NCBI GenBank assembly: GCA_047921075.1
Contig: JBLRWS010000070.1
Coordinates: 1-11,317, forward strand
Length of the DNA: 11,317 nucleotides
Reading direction: 5' to 3'
Source of the DNA: JBLRWS01 sp047921075
GTDB lineage: Bacteria > Bacteroidota > Rhodothermia > Balneolales > Balneolaceae
The translations under genes were made by a program, and so were the position numbers. Under the pieces are notes generated by a model that saw nothing but the letters and a program-made list of their open reading frames with translations, made no database searches and was not told where the DNA came from. Positions 1-5,830 of this stretch are shown one piece after another (the stretch's first letter is position 1; each line of letters opens with the position of its first letter).

Positions 1-202
1 GGTGATGTGCAACTCTTTTCAAAGATGTTGCTCCTGCCGGAGCAGGGTTGTCGGGATGAGGTATTTTAAAAGAATTTAGCATGAAATAGTGAAGCCGTGA
101 ATTGGAGAGATCAAGAGATTGTCGGCTTTTCCTAAGACTGACTAAGCACGAAGTCTGAAAGTCGTTTAGTGGGTCGCTGATAGTTGTCCTTCATTTCAGG
201 AA
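1..202. other. Left-edge stretch without an assigned gene
   Basis: This stretch lies downstream of miaB and no gene in it can be assigned with confidence. A plus-strand frame is open from base 1 to a TAA at 67-69 and could be a gene tail. A minus-strand frame starts with ATG at 82 and stays open to the window edge (27 codons) and could be a gene head. They overlap and cannot both be typical genes. The stretch also holds two hairpins. One is at about 28-45, with stem TGCTCC/GGAGCA and a 4-base loop. The longer one is at 136-175. Neither is followed by a T-tract, so I do not call a terminator for miaB here. A dispersed non-coding repeat is another possibility. Confidence 0.4.
136..175. repeat. 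Long imperfect inverted repeat downstream of miaB
   Basis: The arms 136-145 (GACTGACTAA) and 166-175 (TTAGTGGGTC) pair at nine of ten positions, counting one G-T wobble. After a 2-base bulge, ACGA at 148-151 pairs with TCGT at 162-165, leaving a 10-base loop. Together this makes a 40-base hairpin about 30 bases beyond the miaB stop codon. Neither strand has a clean T-run after it, so it is not a standard intrinsic terminator. It might stabilise the miaB mRNA end or be part of a dispersed repeat; both are guesses. Confidence 0.35.
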
Positions 203-1564
203 CTATACAGCAACGGCTGTTTGAGCATAGAACTCAGCAATCGTCGAGCGCCGAATTGGCCGGGCCATCAATGTAGCCGAGGTGCAATCGGTAATTTCCA
301 CTTCTACATACTCTCCCGGAGTGTACGCTTTGCGATCGAATACGACCATTTTATTGGTATCGGTACGCCCGCACATCTGCTCGTCCGACCGTTTACTGGT
401 TCCCTCAACCAAAACCAGGTGGCGTTTGCCAATTTCCCGGCGGTTCCGCTGCTCCTGAATATCCATCTGCTGGGTGATGATTTCACTCAGGCGTCGTTTT
501 TTGACCTCTTCGGGCACGTTGTCTTCGTACTTTCGATGTGCCAGTGTGCGTTCGCGTTCGGAATAGGCAAACATATAGGCCAAGTCGTACTGAACGGTGC
601 TCATCAGCTCGAGGGTATCGTGGTGCTCCTCTTCCGTTTCATCGCAAAAGCCGGCAATGATGTCAGTAGAGAGGGATACGTCCGGTATAATCTCCCGCAT
701 GCAGTCAATCAGCTCAAGATAGCCTTCGCGGGTGTAGGGGCGGCGCATGCGTTCCAGCATGGCGTTGCTCCCCGCTTGTGCCGGAATATGAATGTAGTTG
801 CAAAGGTTTGGCCGCTCGGCAATCAAGTGCAGCAGCGGTTCGGGAAAATCTTTTGGATGGGGTGATGAAAATCGAAACCGCATTTCAGGATCCACTTTGC
901 TGGCTTCGTCCATCAACCGGGTAAAATCGATCTCTTCGTACCGATAAGAGTTTACGTTTTGCCCCAGCAGTGTGACCTCTTTGTAACCCTGCTCGCTGAG
1001 CTGGCGTATTTCGTTTAAAATGCTTTCCAGAGGCCGGCTTCGCTCGCGTCCGCGCGTGAAAGGGACCACGCAGAACGCGCACATGTTGTCGCAGCCGCGC
1101 ATAATGGAAACAAAGGCAGTAACGCCGTTATCACTGGTACGAACCGGGGTGATATCGGCATAAGTCTCTTCAAGGGAGAGAAGTACGTTCACCGCTTTGC
1201 GTCCGTCGTTAACTTCGGCAAGCAGTTCCGGAATGTTGCGGTAGGCATCGGGGCCAACCACAATATCAACCAGTTTTTCCTGCTCCAGAATGCGGTCTTT
1301 AATACGCTCGGCCATGCAGCCCATTACGCCAACCGTCAGATGCTCTCTCTCTTTCTTGATCGCCCGGAACTCCTTCAAACGATTCCAGACACGCGTTTCG
1401 GCGTTTTCCCGAATGGAGCAGGTATTCACAAAAATAACATCCGCCTCTTCGGCAGAATGGACCGGCTCCATGCCGTCGTCCATCAGAATAGCATTTACCA
1501 CTTCGGTATCTGCAAAATTCATCTGGCAGCCGTAGGTTTCTATGTAGAAGGTTTTCTGTTTCAT
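203..1564 (-). CDS. miaB: tRNA-2-methylthio-N6-dimethylallyladenosine synthase MiaB
   Basis: This is a radical-SAM methylthiotransferase that adds a methylthio group at C2 of N6-isopentenyladenosine-37 in tRNAs reading UNN codons, using two 4Fe-4S clusters. The 453 residues match the usual family length, and all three domains are visible. The N-terminal UPF0004 domain holds the auxiliary-cluster cysteines C13 (YGCQMN), C49 (NTCSIRE) and C83 (MGCMAER). The radical-SAM core carries CxxxCxxC at C158, C162 and C165, followed by the FTRGRERSRP stretch typical of the family. A TRAM RNA-binding domain fills roughly residues 378-444. The start is an ATG placed just before the conserved FYIETYGCQMN segment. 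It is the last gene of the minus-strand group, 102 bases after the FKBP gene, and a candidate -7 element upstream suggests it may have its own promoter. The related enzymes RimO and MtaB are less likely, because YGCQMN and the overall layout fit MiaB. Confidence 0.96.
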   Translation of the reverse strand: MKQKTFYIETYGCQMNFADTEVVNAILMDDGMEPVHSAEEADVIFVNTCSIRENAETRVWNRLKEFRAIKKEREHLTVGVMGCMAERIKDRILEQEKLVDIVVGPDAYRNIPELLAEVNDGRKAVNVLLSLEETYADITPVRTSDNGVTAFVSIMRGCDNMCAFCVVPFTRGRERSRPLESILNEIRQLSEQGYKEVTLLGQNVNSYRYEEIDFTRLMDEASKVDPEMRFRFSSPHPKDFPEPLLHLIAERPNLCNYIHIPAQAGSNAMLERMRRPYTREGYLELIDCMREIIPDVSLSTDIIAGFCDETEEEHHDTLELMSTVQYDLAYMFAYSERERTLAHRKYEDNVPEEVKKRRLSEIITQQMDIQEQRNRREIGKRHLVLVEGTSKRSDEQMCGRTDTNKMVVFDRKAYTPGEYVEVEITDCTSATLMARPIRRSTIAEFYAQTAVAV

Positions 1565-1601
1565 GATCGGTTGGTTGGTCGTATCAAATCGCGTGAATCG
1601 G

Positions 1602-1632
1602 GAAAGATACGAATCCTTCTGCCCCTATTAAA
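1602..1632 (-). promoter_or_regulatory. Candidate Bacteroidota-type promoter for miaB
   Basis: On the minus strand, TATCTTTC (1602-1609) matches the Bacteroidota -7 consensus TAnnTTTG at all fixed bases but the last. TTTA (1629-1632) lies 19 bases upstream, where a -33 TTTG is expected. It would start transcription about 30 bases before the miaB ATG. The match is short and may be chance. Confidence 0.3.
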
Positions 1633-1666
1633 GCATGAAGGAATGATCCGGAAAGTGAGTCTTTCT

Positions 1667-2152
1667 CTACAGAATCTCTAAAAGTTCAATTTCAAAGATC
1701 AGCATTCCACCGGGACAAATAATACTTCCGGGAGGTGGATTGTTGCCGTAGGCGAGGTTGGTAGGGATGAAAATTTCGATCACATCGCCTGTGGTCATCA
1801 GTGTAATGCCTTCGCCAAACCCGGCAATCACATTTTGAAGCCCAAATGTTGCAGGGCCGCGGTTGCGGGTGGAGTCAAACACATCGCCACTGAGCAGCGT
1901 GCCGTGGTAGTTGACGCGCACGGTACTGTTGGCGTTGGGTGATGCACCGTCTTCTGTCTGTTCAATGAACCGATACTGCAGGCCACTGTCGGTTACGGTG
2001 ATGGATTCATTTTGGGCATTTTCTTCCAGGAATGTCTGCTCGGCCTGCAAGGTAGCGCTGTTACACGGATTTTGCAGGTCATTGCTATCGGTGGAGAGCG
2101 AACAGGCGGAAAAGAGGAACAGGGCTACAAGGGAGGTTGTAACAAGTTTCAT
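1667..2152 (-). CDS. FKBP-type peptidyl-prolyl cis-trans isomerase, predicted lipoprotein
   Basis: This is a predicted envelope-anchored prolyl isomerase that would assist folding of exported proteins. I start it at the ATG at 2152 (161 aa). A TTG three codons upstream would only add MCF before an already complete signal peptide. Residues 1-16 form a lipoprotein signal (MKL, then a hydrophobic run) ending in the lipobox LFSAC, so C17 would be lipidated. A short linker and an FKBP_N-like helical stretch (about 32-65) precede the FKBP_C domain (about 75-161). Pocket residues are recognisable: Y82, F92 and D93 in VNYHG and DVFDST, VI at 108-109, Y135 in LAYG, and the closing strand LIFEIELLEI. 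The usual tryptophan after VIxG is phenylalanine here (F112). C30 and C146 could form a disulfide. The unrecognised gene ends 18 bases upstream, and miaB follows in the same direction. Confidence 0.9.
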   Translation of the reverse strand: MKLVTTSLVALFLFSACSLSTDSNDLQNPCNSATLQAEQTFLEENAQNESITVTDSGLQYRFIEQTEDGASPNANSTVRVNYHGTLLSGDVFDSTRNRGPATFGLQNVIAGFGEGITLMTTGDVIEIFIPTNLAYGNNPPPGSIICPGGMLIFEIELLEIL

Positions 2153-2170
2153 AAAGCACAAGTTTAGTCG

Positions 2171-2671
2171 TTAGTGATCGGATGTTTCGGGCAGCAGCCG
2201 GGCGTTTACTTTCAGCGAGAACAGGTCGGTTTCGAAGGCTGTGAGCCGTTGCTCAAAACCGGAATCGTTTAAAAAATCGATCTCGTGAACGGAGCGCCAC
2301 CAGGGCCGGTGCCGGTCGATAACGGATATCATATCGGTTATGGTATCTGCGGGAAAGAAGAGAATGCGGCGGTGCAGCTGCCCCAAACGGTTAGCCAGTG
2401 CACCGGCCAAAAGCATGGAAAAGTAACGCGAAGAGGGTTTGCCCTGTTCGTCTGCCAGATACTGCAGCCGGTAGGTAATCGCTTCCAGCTCATTGCAAAG
2501 CCGCACTACCTCATCGCGGTGTACAACGGTATCATCTGTTGTGCGATACGCCGCGCGGTTTTGTGTCCACTGTACGCAAAGCTGCAAACTGGCAGCGGTG
2601 GCGGTTGCGGCGAGCTCCATAGCGTCGGAATCGGACTTCAATCGGGCCATTGTTCGGGTGCCGATCTCCAT
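2171..2671 (-). CDS. Unrecognised helical protein overlapping the pyrE 3' end
   Basis: I do not recognise this family. The 166-residue product looks mostly alpha-helical and soluble, with no signal peptide, membrane segment or cysteine cluster. Residues about 15-45, 50-75, 80-105 and 138-155 look like amphipathic helices, suggesting a small helical bundle. An Arg/Trp-rich segment (DRHRPWWRS, about 119-127) stands out. The reading frame begins inside pyrE: ATG at 2671 overlaps it by 34 bases, while ATG at 2650 (start MARLKSDSD) overlaps by 13 and is an equally good start. Neither has a clear ribosome binding site, so translation is probably coupled to pyrE. Codon use resembles the neighbours, and the opposite-strand frames over this region look like shadows. 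Position suggests it is co-transcribed with pyrE, but that says little about its function. Confidence 0.72.
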   Translation of the reverse strand: MEIGTRTMARLKSDSDAMELAATATAASLQLCVQWTQNRAAYRTTDDTVVHRDEVVRLCNELEAITYRLQYLADEQGKPSSRYFSMLLAGALANRLGQLHRRILFFPADTITDMISVIDRHRPWWRSVHEIDFLNDSGFEQRLTAFETDLFSLKVNARLLPETSDH

Positions 2672-3303
2672 TGATTGAGCAGCTGAATATGCTCTTCTTT
2701 GATGCGGCCCGTTTCGAGGGCAACATCCACCAGCGTGGTGTAATCGGTAAGGGTAAACAGCGGGATGTTCAGCTTATCAAATTTTTGAGCGGCAAGATCA
2801 AATCCGTAGGAGAAAATGCTGACGATTGCCTGTACATCAGCCCCGATAAATGTAAGAGCCTCCACAACACTGTAGGCGGATCCCCCGGTTGAGACTAAAT
2901 CTTCTATGACAACGGTTTTCTCACCTTTTTGAATTCCCCCCTCAATCTGATTGCCCATGCCGTGTGCTTTGGCCTTGGCCCGAACGTAACAGAGTGGCAG
3001 CTGCAACTGCTGTGCCACCCACGATGCATGTGGAATACCGGCTGTAGCTGTGCCGGTGATGACGTCAGGTGCGAACTCCTCCGCCTCCACAACCTGCTGA
3101 ATACGTGCAGTAATGGACTGCCGAAGTTTAGGGTAGCGGAGGGTTAGACGGTTGTCGCAATAAATGGGTGAGTTCCAGCCGGACGACCACGTAAAAGGAT
3201 CATCGGGCCGCAGTACAACGGCGTTAATATCAAGTAGTGATTTTGCCAGCTCGCGTGCAAAATCGATGTCGGGAATTGAATGGGTAGTCAAGGTTTGAAC
3301 CAT
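2638..3303 (-). CDS. pyrE: Orotate phosphoribosyltransferase PyrE
   Basis: It transfers the phosphoribosyl group of PRPP to orotate, giving OMP, the fifth step of de novo pyrimidine synthesis in the cytosol. The 221 residues agree with the bacterial family (about 205-220). Diagnostic features are the substrate segment FTWSSGWNSPIYCDNR (about 37-52), the flexible catalytic loop YVRAKAKAHGMGNQIEG (106-122, with K110, K112 and H114), and the PRPP-binding motif VVIEDLVSTGGSA (131-143) with its two acidic residues E134 and D135. The ATG at 3303 is the only sensible start, and no Shine-Dalgarno sequence precedes it. A candidate -7 element ends about 10 bases upstream, so the leader would be very short. 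pgpA lies 78 bases upstream on the same strand, and the 3' end overlaps the unrecognised gene. No attenuator-like hairpin with a U-tract is visible in the leader. Confidence 0.96.
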   Translation of the reverse strand: MVQTLTTHSIPDIDFARELAKSLLDINAVVLRPDDPFTWSSGWNSPIYCDNRLTLRYPKLRQSITARIQQVVEAEEFAPDVITGTATAGIPHASWVAQQLQLPLCYVRAKAKAHGMGNQIEGGIQKGEKTVVIEDLVSTGGSAYSVVEALTFIGADVQAIVSIFSYGFDLAAQKFDKLNIPLFTLTDYTTLVDVALETGRIKEEHIQLLNQWRSAPEQWPD

Positions 3304-3313
3304 GGTTAATGTG

Positions 3314-3350
3314 CAAAGGTATTCTCAATCAGATCGGCTTTGCGCCGCAA
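3314..3350 (-). promoter_or_regulatory. Candidate promoter for pyrE
   Basis: TACCTTTG on the minus strand (3314-3321) fits the Bacteroidota -7 consensus TAnnTTTG perfectly. Transcription would start within a few bases of the pyrE ATG, giving an almost leaderless mRNA. The nearest upstream TTG is in TTGCGG (3345-3350), 23 bases before the -7 element when counted from the end of TTGCGG. That is wider than the usual spacing, so only the -7 element is well supported. Confidence 0.45.
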
Positions 3351-3381
3351 CGATCATTTACGTTCTTGTAAAAACAGCCTT

Positions 3382-3858
3382 TTAAAAAATGGATATCCAA
3401 AGGAGTTGAAGAACGTCGAGGCAAAGGAGTGCATAGAATCCCGCCAACAAATCATCCCATAATATACCATATTTTCCACGGAATTGCTCTACGTAGGAGA
3501 TTCCCAACACTTTGGTAATATCGAACAGGCGGAAGAGAACGAATCCACCAGCCAGCAGAAGGGCATCGGACGGCAGGGAGCCGGAAAAGGAAATCAGGCT
3601 AAAAACAAGCGCCTGCCCTGCCACTTCATCCATCACAAATTGCGGGGGGTCGTCTCCGTACCGGCGGATGTTTTCGTCGGCAGTGTACAGGCTTAACAGT
3701 GAGGCAGCTATGGCAAAGAGAAAAGCTCCACCGGCGGGAAAAGCAATAGCTGCTGCGTAAATAAAAGGAAGTGCGGCAAGGCTGCCCCAGGTGCCGGGGC
3801 CAAACGGAATCAACCCAGCACCAAAAAAGATACCCAGCCAGTGTTTTATCTCTTTCAT
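3382..3858 (-). CDS. pgpA: Phosphatidylglycerophosphatase A (PgpA)
   Basis: An inner-membrane phosphatase that removes the phosphate from phosphatidylglycerophosphate to give phosphatidylglycerol, acting on the product of the adjacent PgsA. The 158 residues match the family. Signature elements are FGPGTWGS (19-26), the acidic motif FVMDEVAG (74-81, D77 and E78), FRLFDITK (109-116) and GILWDDLLAG (131-140, D135 and D136). Hydrophobic stretches at about 27-58, 82-110 and 137-157 are the membrane segments. In most relatives the FRxFDxxK motif continues as Pro-x-Pro-Ile; here it reads VLGI, a local divergence that leaves the acidic residues intact. The ATG shares one base with the pgsA stop (TAATG), which argues for translational coupling. 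The 78 bases before pyrE hold no terminator. Confidence 0.93.
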   Translation of the reverse strand: MKEIKHWLGIFFGAGLIPFGPGTWGSLAALPFIYAAAIAFPAGGAFLFAIAASLLSLYTADENIRRYGDDPPQFVMDEVAGQALVFSLISFSGSLPSDALLLAGGFVLFRLFDITKVLGISYVEQFRGKYGILWDDLLAGFYALLCLDVLQLLWISIF

Positions 3859-4445
3859 TACGCGGAAATCTTACGAAGCATCTCGCGGTTCACCCAGATG
3901 TACTCAACTCCGGTGTATACCGTAACAGCGGTTACACCAACCAAACCCCAATAAAAAGCGTTGGTGGCAAATACATCCGCTACAAGTTGAGAGGGTAATC
4001 CGGGGATGATGGCCAGCAGCCCGAGAAGAAGGGCAACGTAGAGAAAGGCCATTTGCAAAACGGTTTTCGCCTTGGCACTGTTGCGCGTTTGCAACACAAT
4101 GCCTTTGCGGTCGGTGTAGATTCTGAGCAAGGTAATAGAGAGGTCGCGCAGCGCGATGAGAATAATGGCCCACCAGGGAAATTGCGATTCGCTGAGAAAC
4201 GGCAAACAGATAAAACCGGCAAGCGTTAAAAATTTATCAGCCAGTGGATCGAGAAAAATACCAATCTTCGTCTCCACATTGTATGCACGCGCAACATATC
4301 CGTCAACAATATCCGTTAACGCTGCAACCAGAAAAATGAATAGGCTTAATGAGCGAAGAAAGATATCATCCTGAATAAAGAGCACCAGAAACACCGGTGC
4401 CATGGCCAACCGAAACCCACTAAGTATGTTTGGAATTTTTTCCAC
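3858..4445 (-). CDS. pgsA: CDP-diacylglycerol--glycerol-3-phosphate 3-phosphatidyltransferase PgsA
   Basis: An integral membrane enzyme that joins CDP-diacylglycerol and sn-glycerol-3-phosphate to form phosphatidylglycerophosphate, the committed step to phosphatidylglycerol. The full CDP-alcohol phosphatidyltransferase signature is present: DIVDGYVAR (45-53), then G62, D66 and D70 in GIFLDPLAD, giving the four metal-binding aspartates D45, D48, D66 and D70. Several hydrophobic segments (about 17-45, 72-86, 91-108, 130-150, 163-185) fit the six-helix fold. The start codon is GTG at 4445. No ATG exists in this frame further upstream before a stop, the next internal Met is residue 15, and GTG places the conserved IPNILSGFR opening right at the N-terminus. 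CDP-alcohol enzymes with other acceptors share the signature, but the pgpA partner favours PgsA. Confidence 0.94.
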   Translation of the reverse strand: MEKIPNILSGFRLAMAPVFLVLFIQDDIFLRSLSLFIFLVAALTDIVDGYVARAYNVETKIGIFLDPLADKFLTLAGFICLPFLSESQFPWWAIILIALRDLSITLLRIYTDRKGIVLQTRNSAKAKTVLQMAFLYVALLLGLLAIIPGLPSQLVADVFATNAFYWGLVGVTAVTVYTGVEYIWVNREMLRKISA

Positions 4446-4448
4446 GAA

Positions 4449-4486
4449 GAAAGGTACCGCACTTTTGTGAAAATTGTTACCGCAAA
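4449..4486 (-). promoter_or_regulatory. Candidate promoter for pgsA, possibly leaderless
   Basis: TACCTTTC (4449-4456, minus strand) matches the TAnnTTTG -7 element at every fixed base but the last and ends only 3 bases before the GTG start, so the mRNA could begin at the start codon. TTTGCGG (4480-4486) lies 23 bases upstream. The same pairing, TTGCGG followed 23 bases later by TACCTTT, occurs before pyrE. Confidence 0.4.
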
Positions 4487-4499
4487 CCGGCAGATCGCA

Positions 4500-4531
4500 T
4501 TTCGATCAAGATAGGCAAAATACTATTTTAA
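4500..4531 (+). promoter_or_regulatory. Weak candidate promoter for cinA
   Basis: TTTC at 4500-4503 and TATTTTAA at 4524-4531, 20 bases apart, loosely resemble the -33 TTTG and -7 TAnnTTTG elements. The cinA ATG follows 6 bases later. TATTTTAA also occurs inside the cinA coding region, so this is weak evidence. A promoter is nevertheless expected in this 92-base divergent gap. Confidence 0.22.
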
Positions 4532-4537
4532 GCTCTT

Positions 4538-5824
4538 ATGAGAATTGCGCACATACTTTCGATTGGAAATGAGCTGTTAATTGGCGACATCGTAAACACC
4601 AATGCCTCAGCTATTGGCCGGATGCTTACCGAAGCGGGCTTTCAGGTAGAGCAGGTTCTTACCTTGCCCGATACCTACGAGCTGCTAAAACAGCGCATTA
4701 CCGAAAGTTTTCATCACGCTCATTGCACTATTGTTACCGGAGGGCTCGGCCCCACGCATGACGATGTTACCAAGGCTGTGCTTGCCGATCTGTTTGATGC
4801 AGAGATGAAAACCGATGAAGCGGTGTTGGCGCACATCAAAAAAATGTTCGAGGAGCGCTCGTTCTCTTTTAGTGCATCCAATGCCGATCAGGCGTTGGTT
4901 CCCGAATCGTTTGAGGTGTTGTTCAATAAAAAAGGGACGGCGCCCGGACTGCTCTATGCCGAGGGCGGGCACGTGGTAGCCGCGCTGCCCGGTGTGCCGT
5001 ATGAGATGGAACATCTGATGAAGGAGAAAGTACTGCCCCGCCTGCGCGAACTGTTTCCCGGGCAGGAGGTGTGGGCTACACGCTATTTTAAAACCGCCGG
5101 TGTGCCGGAAAGCACACTCAGTGATGAGCTCATTGGGGATCTGACCACCGTGTTGCAAAACGGAGTGGAGGTGGCCTACTTACCACATGCCGGGGGAGTG
5201 GTGATGCGGGTAAGCACCAAAGCGGGAAACAAAGAGAATGCCGAAGAGAAGCTGCAGGTGGTACAACAGCGAATTTACGAACGGGCAAAACCGTACATCT
5301 ACAGCGAAGATCGGGATACCGATCTTGCGAAAGCGGTTGGAGATGAACTGTTAAAACAGGGCCTTACCATTGCCACAGCCGAAAGTTGTACCGGAGGCAT
5401 GCTGAGCGATGCGATTACCAATATTCCCGGTTGCAGTTCATGGATGGTTGGCGGTGTTGTGGCCTACAGCAACGATCTGAAAATAGACCTGTTGGGCGTT
5501 ACACCCGAGAGCCTGAAATCGGGCGGAGCGGTAAGCCGGGAGGTTGCATTGCAGATGGCCAAGGGCATTGCCCAGCGAACGGGAGCAGCAGTTGGCGTTT
5601 CCACTACCGGCATTGCCGGGCCGGGCGGCGGGTCAGATGATAAACCGGTGGGAACGGTGTGGATGGGGTTTTGGATCAACGGCGACCATTTTGCACTAAA
5701 AGCATTGTTTACCAAAGATCGCCTGATCAACAAAAAACGGACGGTTATGGTGGTGCTCGAAACGGTGCGCCGCCGGCTGCTTAACATCGAATCGTATCCT
5801 TATGCGTTGCAACCACACCGATAG
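4538..5824 (+). CDS. cinA: CinA family protein (MoCF-like domain plus NMN amidohydrolase domain)
   Basis: A two-domain CinA protein of 428 residues, the usual length for full CinA. The N-terminal MoCF/COG1058 domain (about 1-170) has the opening HILSIGNELLIGDIVNTN and the motif TGGLGPTHDD (67-76); in characterised homologues this domain is an ADP-ribose pyrophosphatase. After a middle segment, the C-terminal PncC-like domain (about 262-418) carries AESCTGG (280-286) and TTGIAGPGGG (356-365); in homologues it deamidates nicotinamide mononucleotide for NAD salvage. Both activities fit pyridine-nucleotide clean-up. The historic link to competence is not testable here. It heads a plus-strand group, diverging from pgsA, and the next gene begins 6 bases after its TAG stop in the same reading frame. 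The C-terminal tail YPYALQPHR is short and unremarkable. Confidence 0.94.
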   Translation: MRIAHILSIGNELLIGDIVNTNASAIGRMLTEAGFQVEQVLTLPDTYELLKQRITESFHHAHCTIVTGGLGPTHDDVTKAVLADLFDAEMKTDEAVLAHIKKMFEERSFSFSASNADQALVPESFEVLFNKKGTAPGLLYAEGGHVVAALPGVPYEMEHLMKEKVLPRLRELFPGQEVWATRYFKTAGVPESTLSDELIGDLTTVLQNGVEVAYLPHAGGVVMRVSTKAGNKENAEEKLQVVQQRIYERAKPYIYSEDRDTDLAKAVGDELLKQGLTIATAESCTGGMLSDAITNIPGCSSWMVGGVVAYSNDLKIDLLGVTPESLKSGGAVSREVALQMAKGIAQRTGAAVGVSTTGIAGPGGGSDDKPVGTVWMGFWINGDHFALKALFTKDRLINKKRTVMVVLETVRRRLLNIESYPYALQPHR

Positions 5825-5830
5825 AACGGC

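Noticed and set aside
1..82. Partial genes on either strand at the left edge (plus 1-69, minus 82 to the edge)
   Set aside because: Each is under 30 codons, they conflict with each other, and neither product is recognisable, so I describe the stretch without calling a gene.
221..865. Plus-strand open frame of 214 codons opposite miaB
   Set aside because: It lies entirely within the well-supported miaB gene and its product shows no recognisable domain; it is a shadow frame.
2153..2161. TTG start three codons upstream for the FKBP gene
   Set aside because: The ATG at 2152 already gives a complete lipoprotein signal with a basic start; the TTG would add MCF with no benefit.
4446..4537. N-terminal extension of PgsA into the divergent gap
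   Set aside because: The frame stays open upstream but has no ATG, GTG or TTG start in frame, and conserved PgsA proteins begin at the called GTG position.
5083..5092. TATTTTAA copy resembling the weak -7 elements
   Set aside because: It lies inside the cinA coding sequence, which shows that this 8-mer alone is poor evidence for a promoter.
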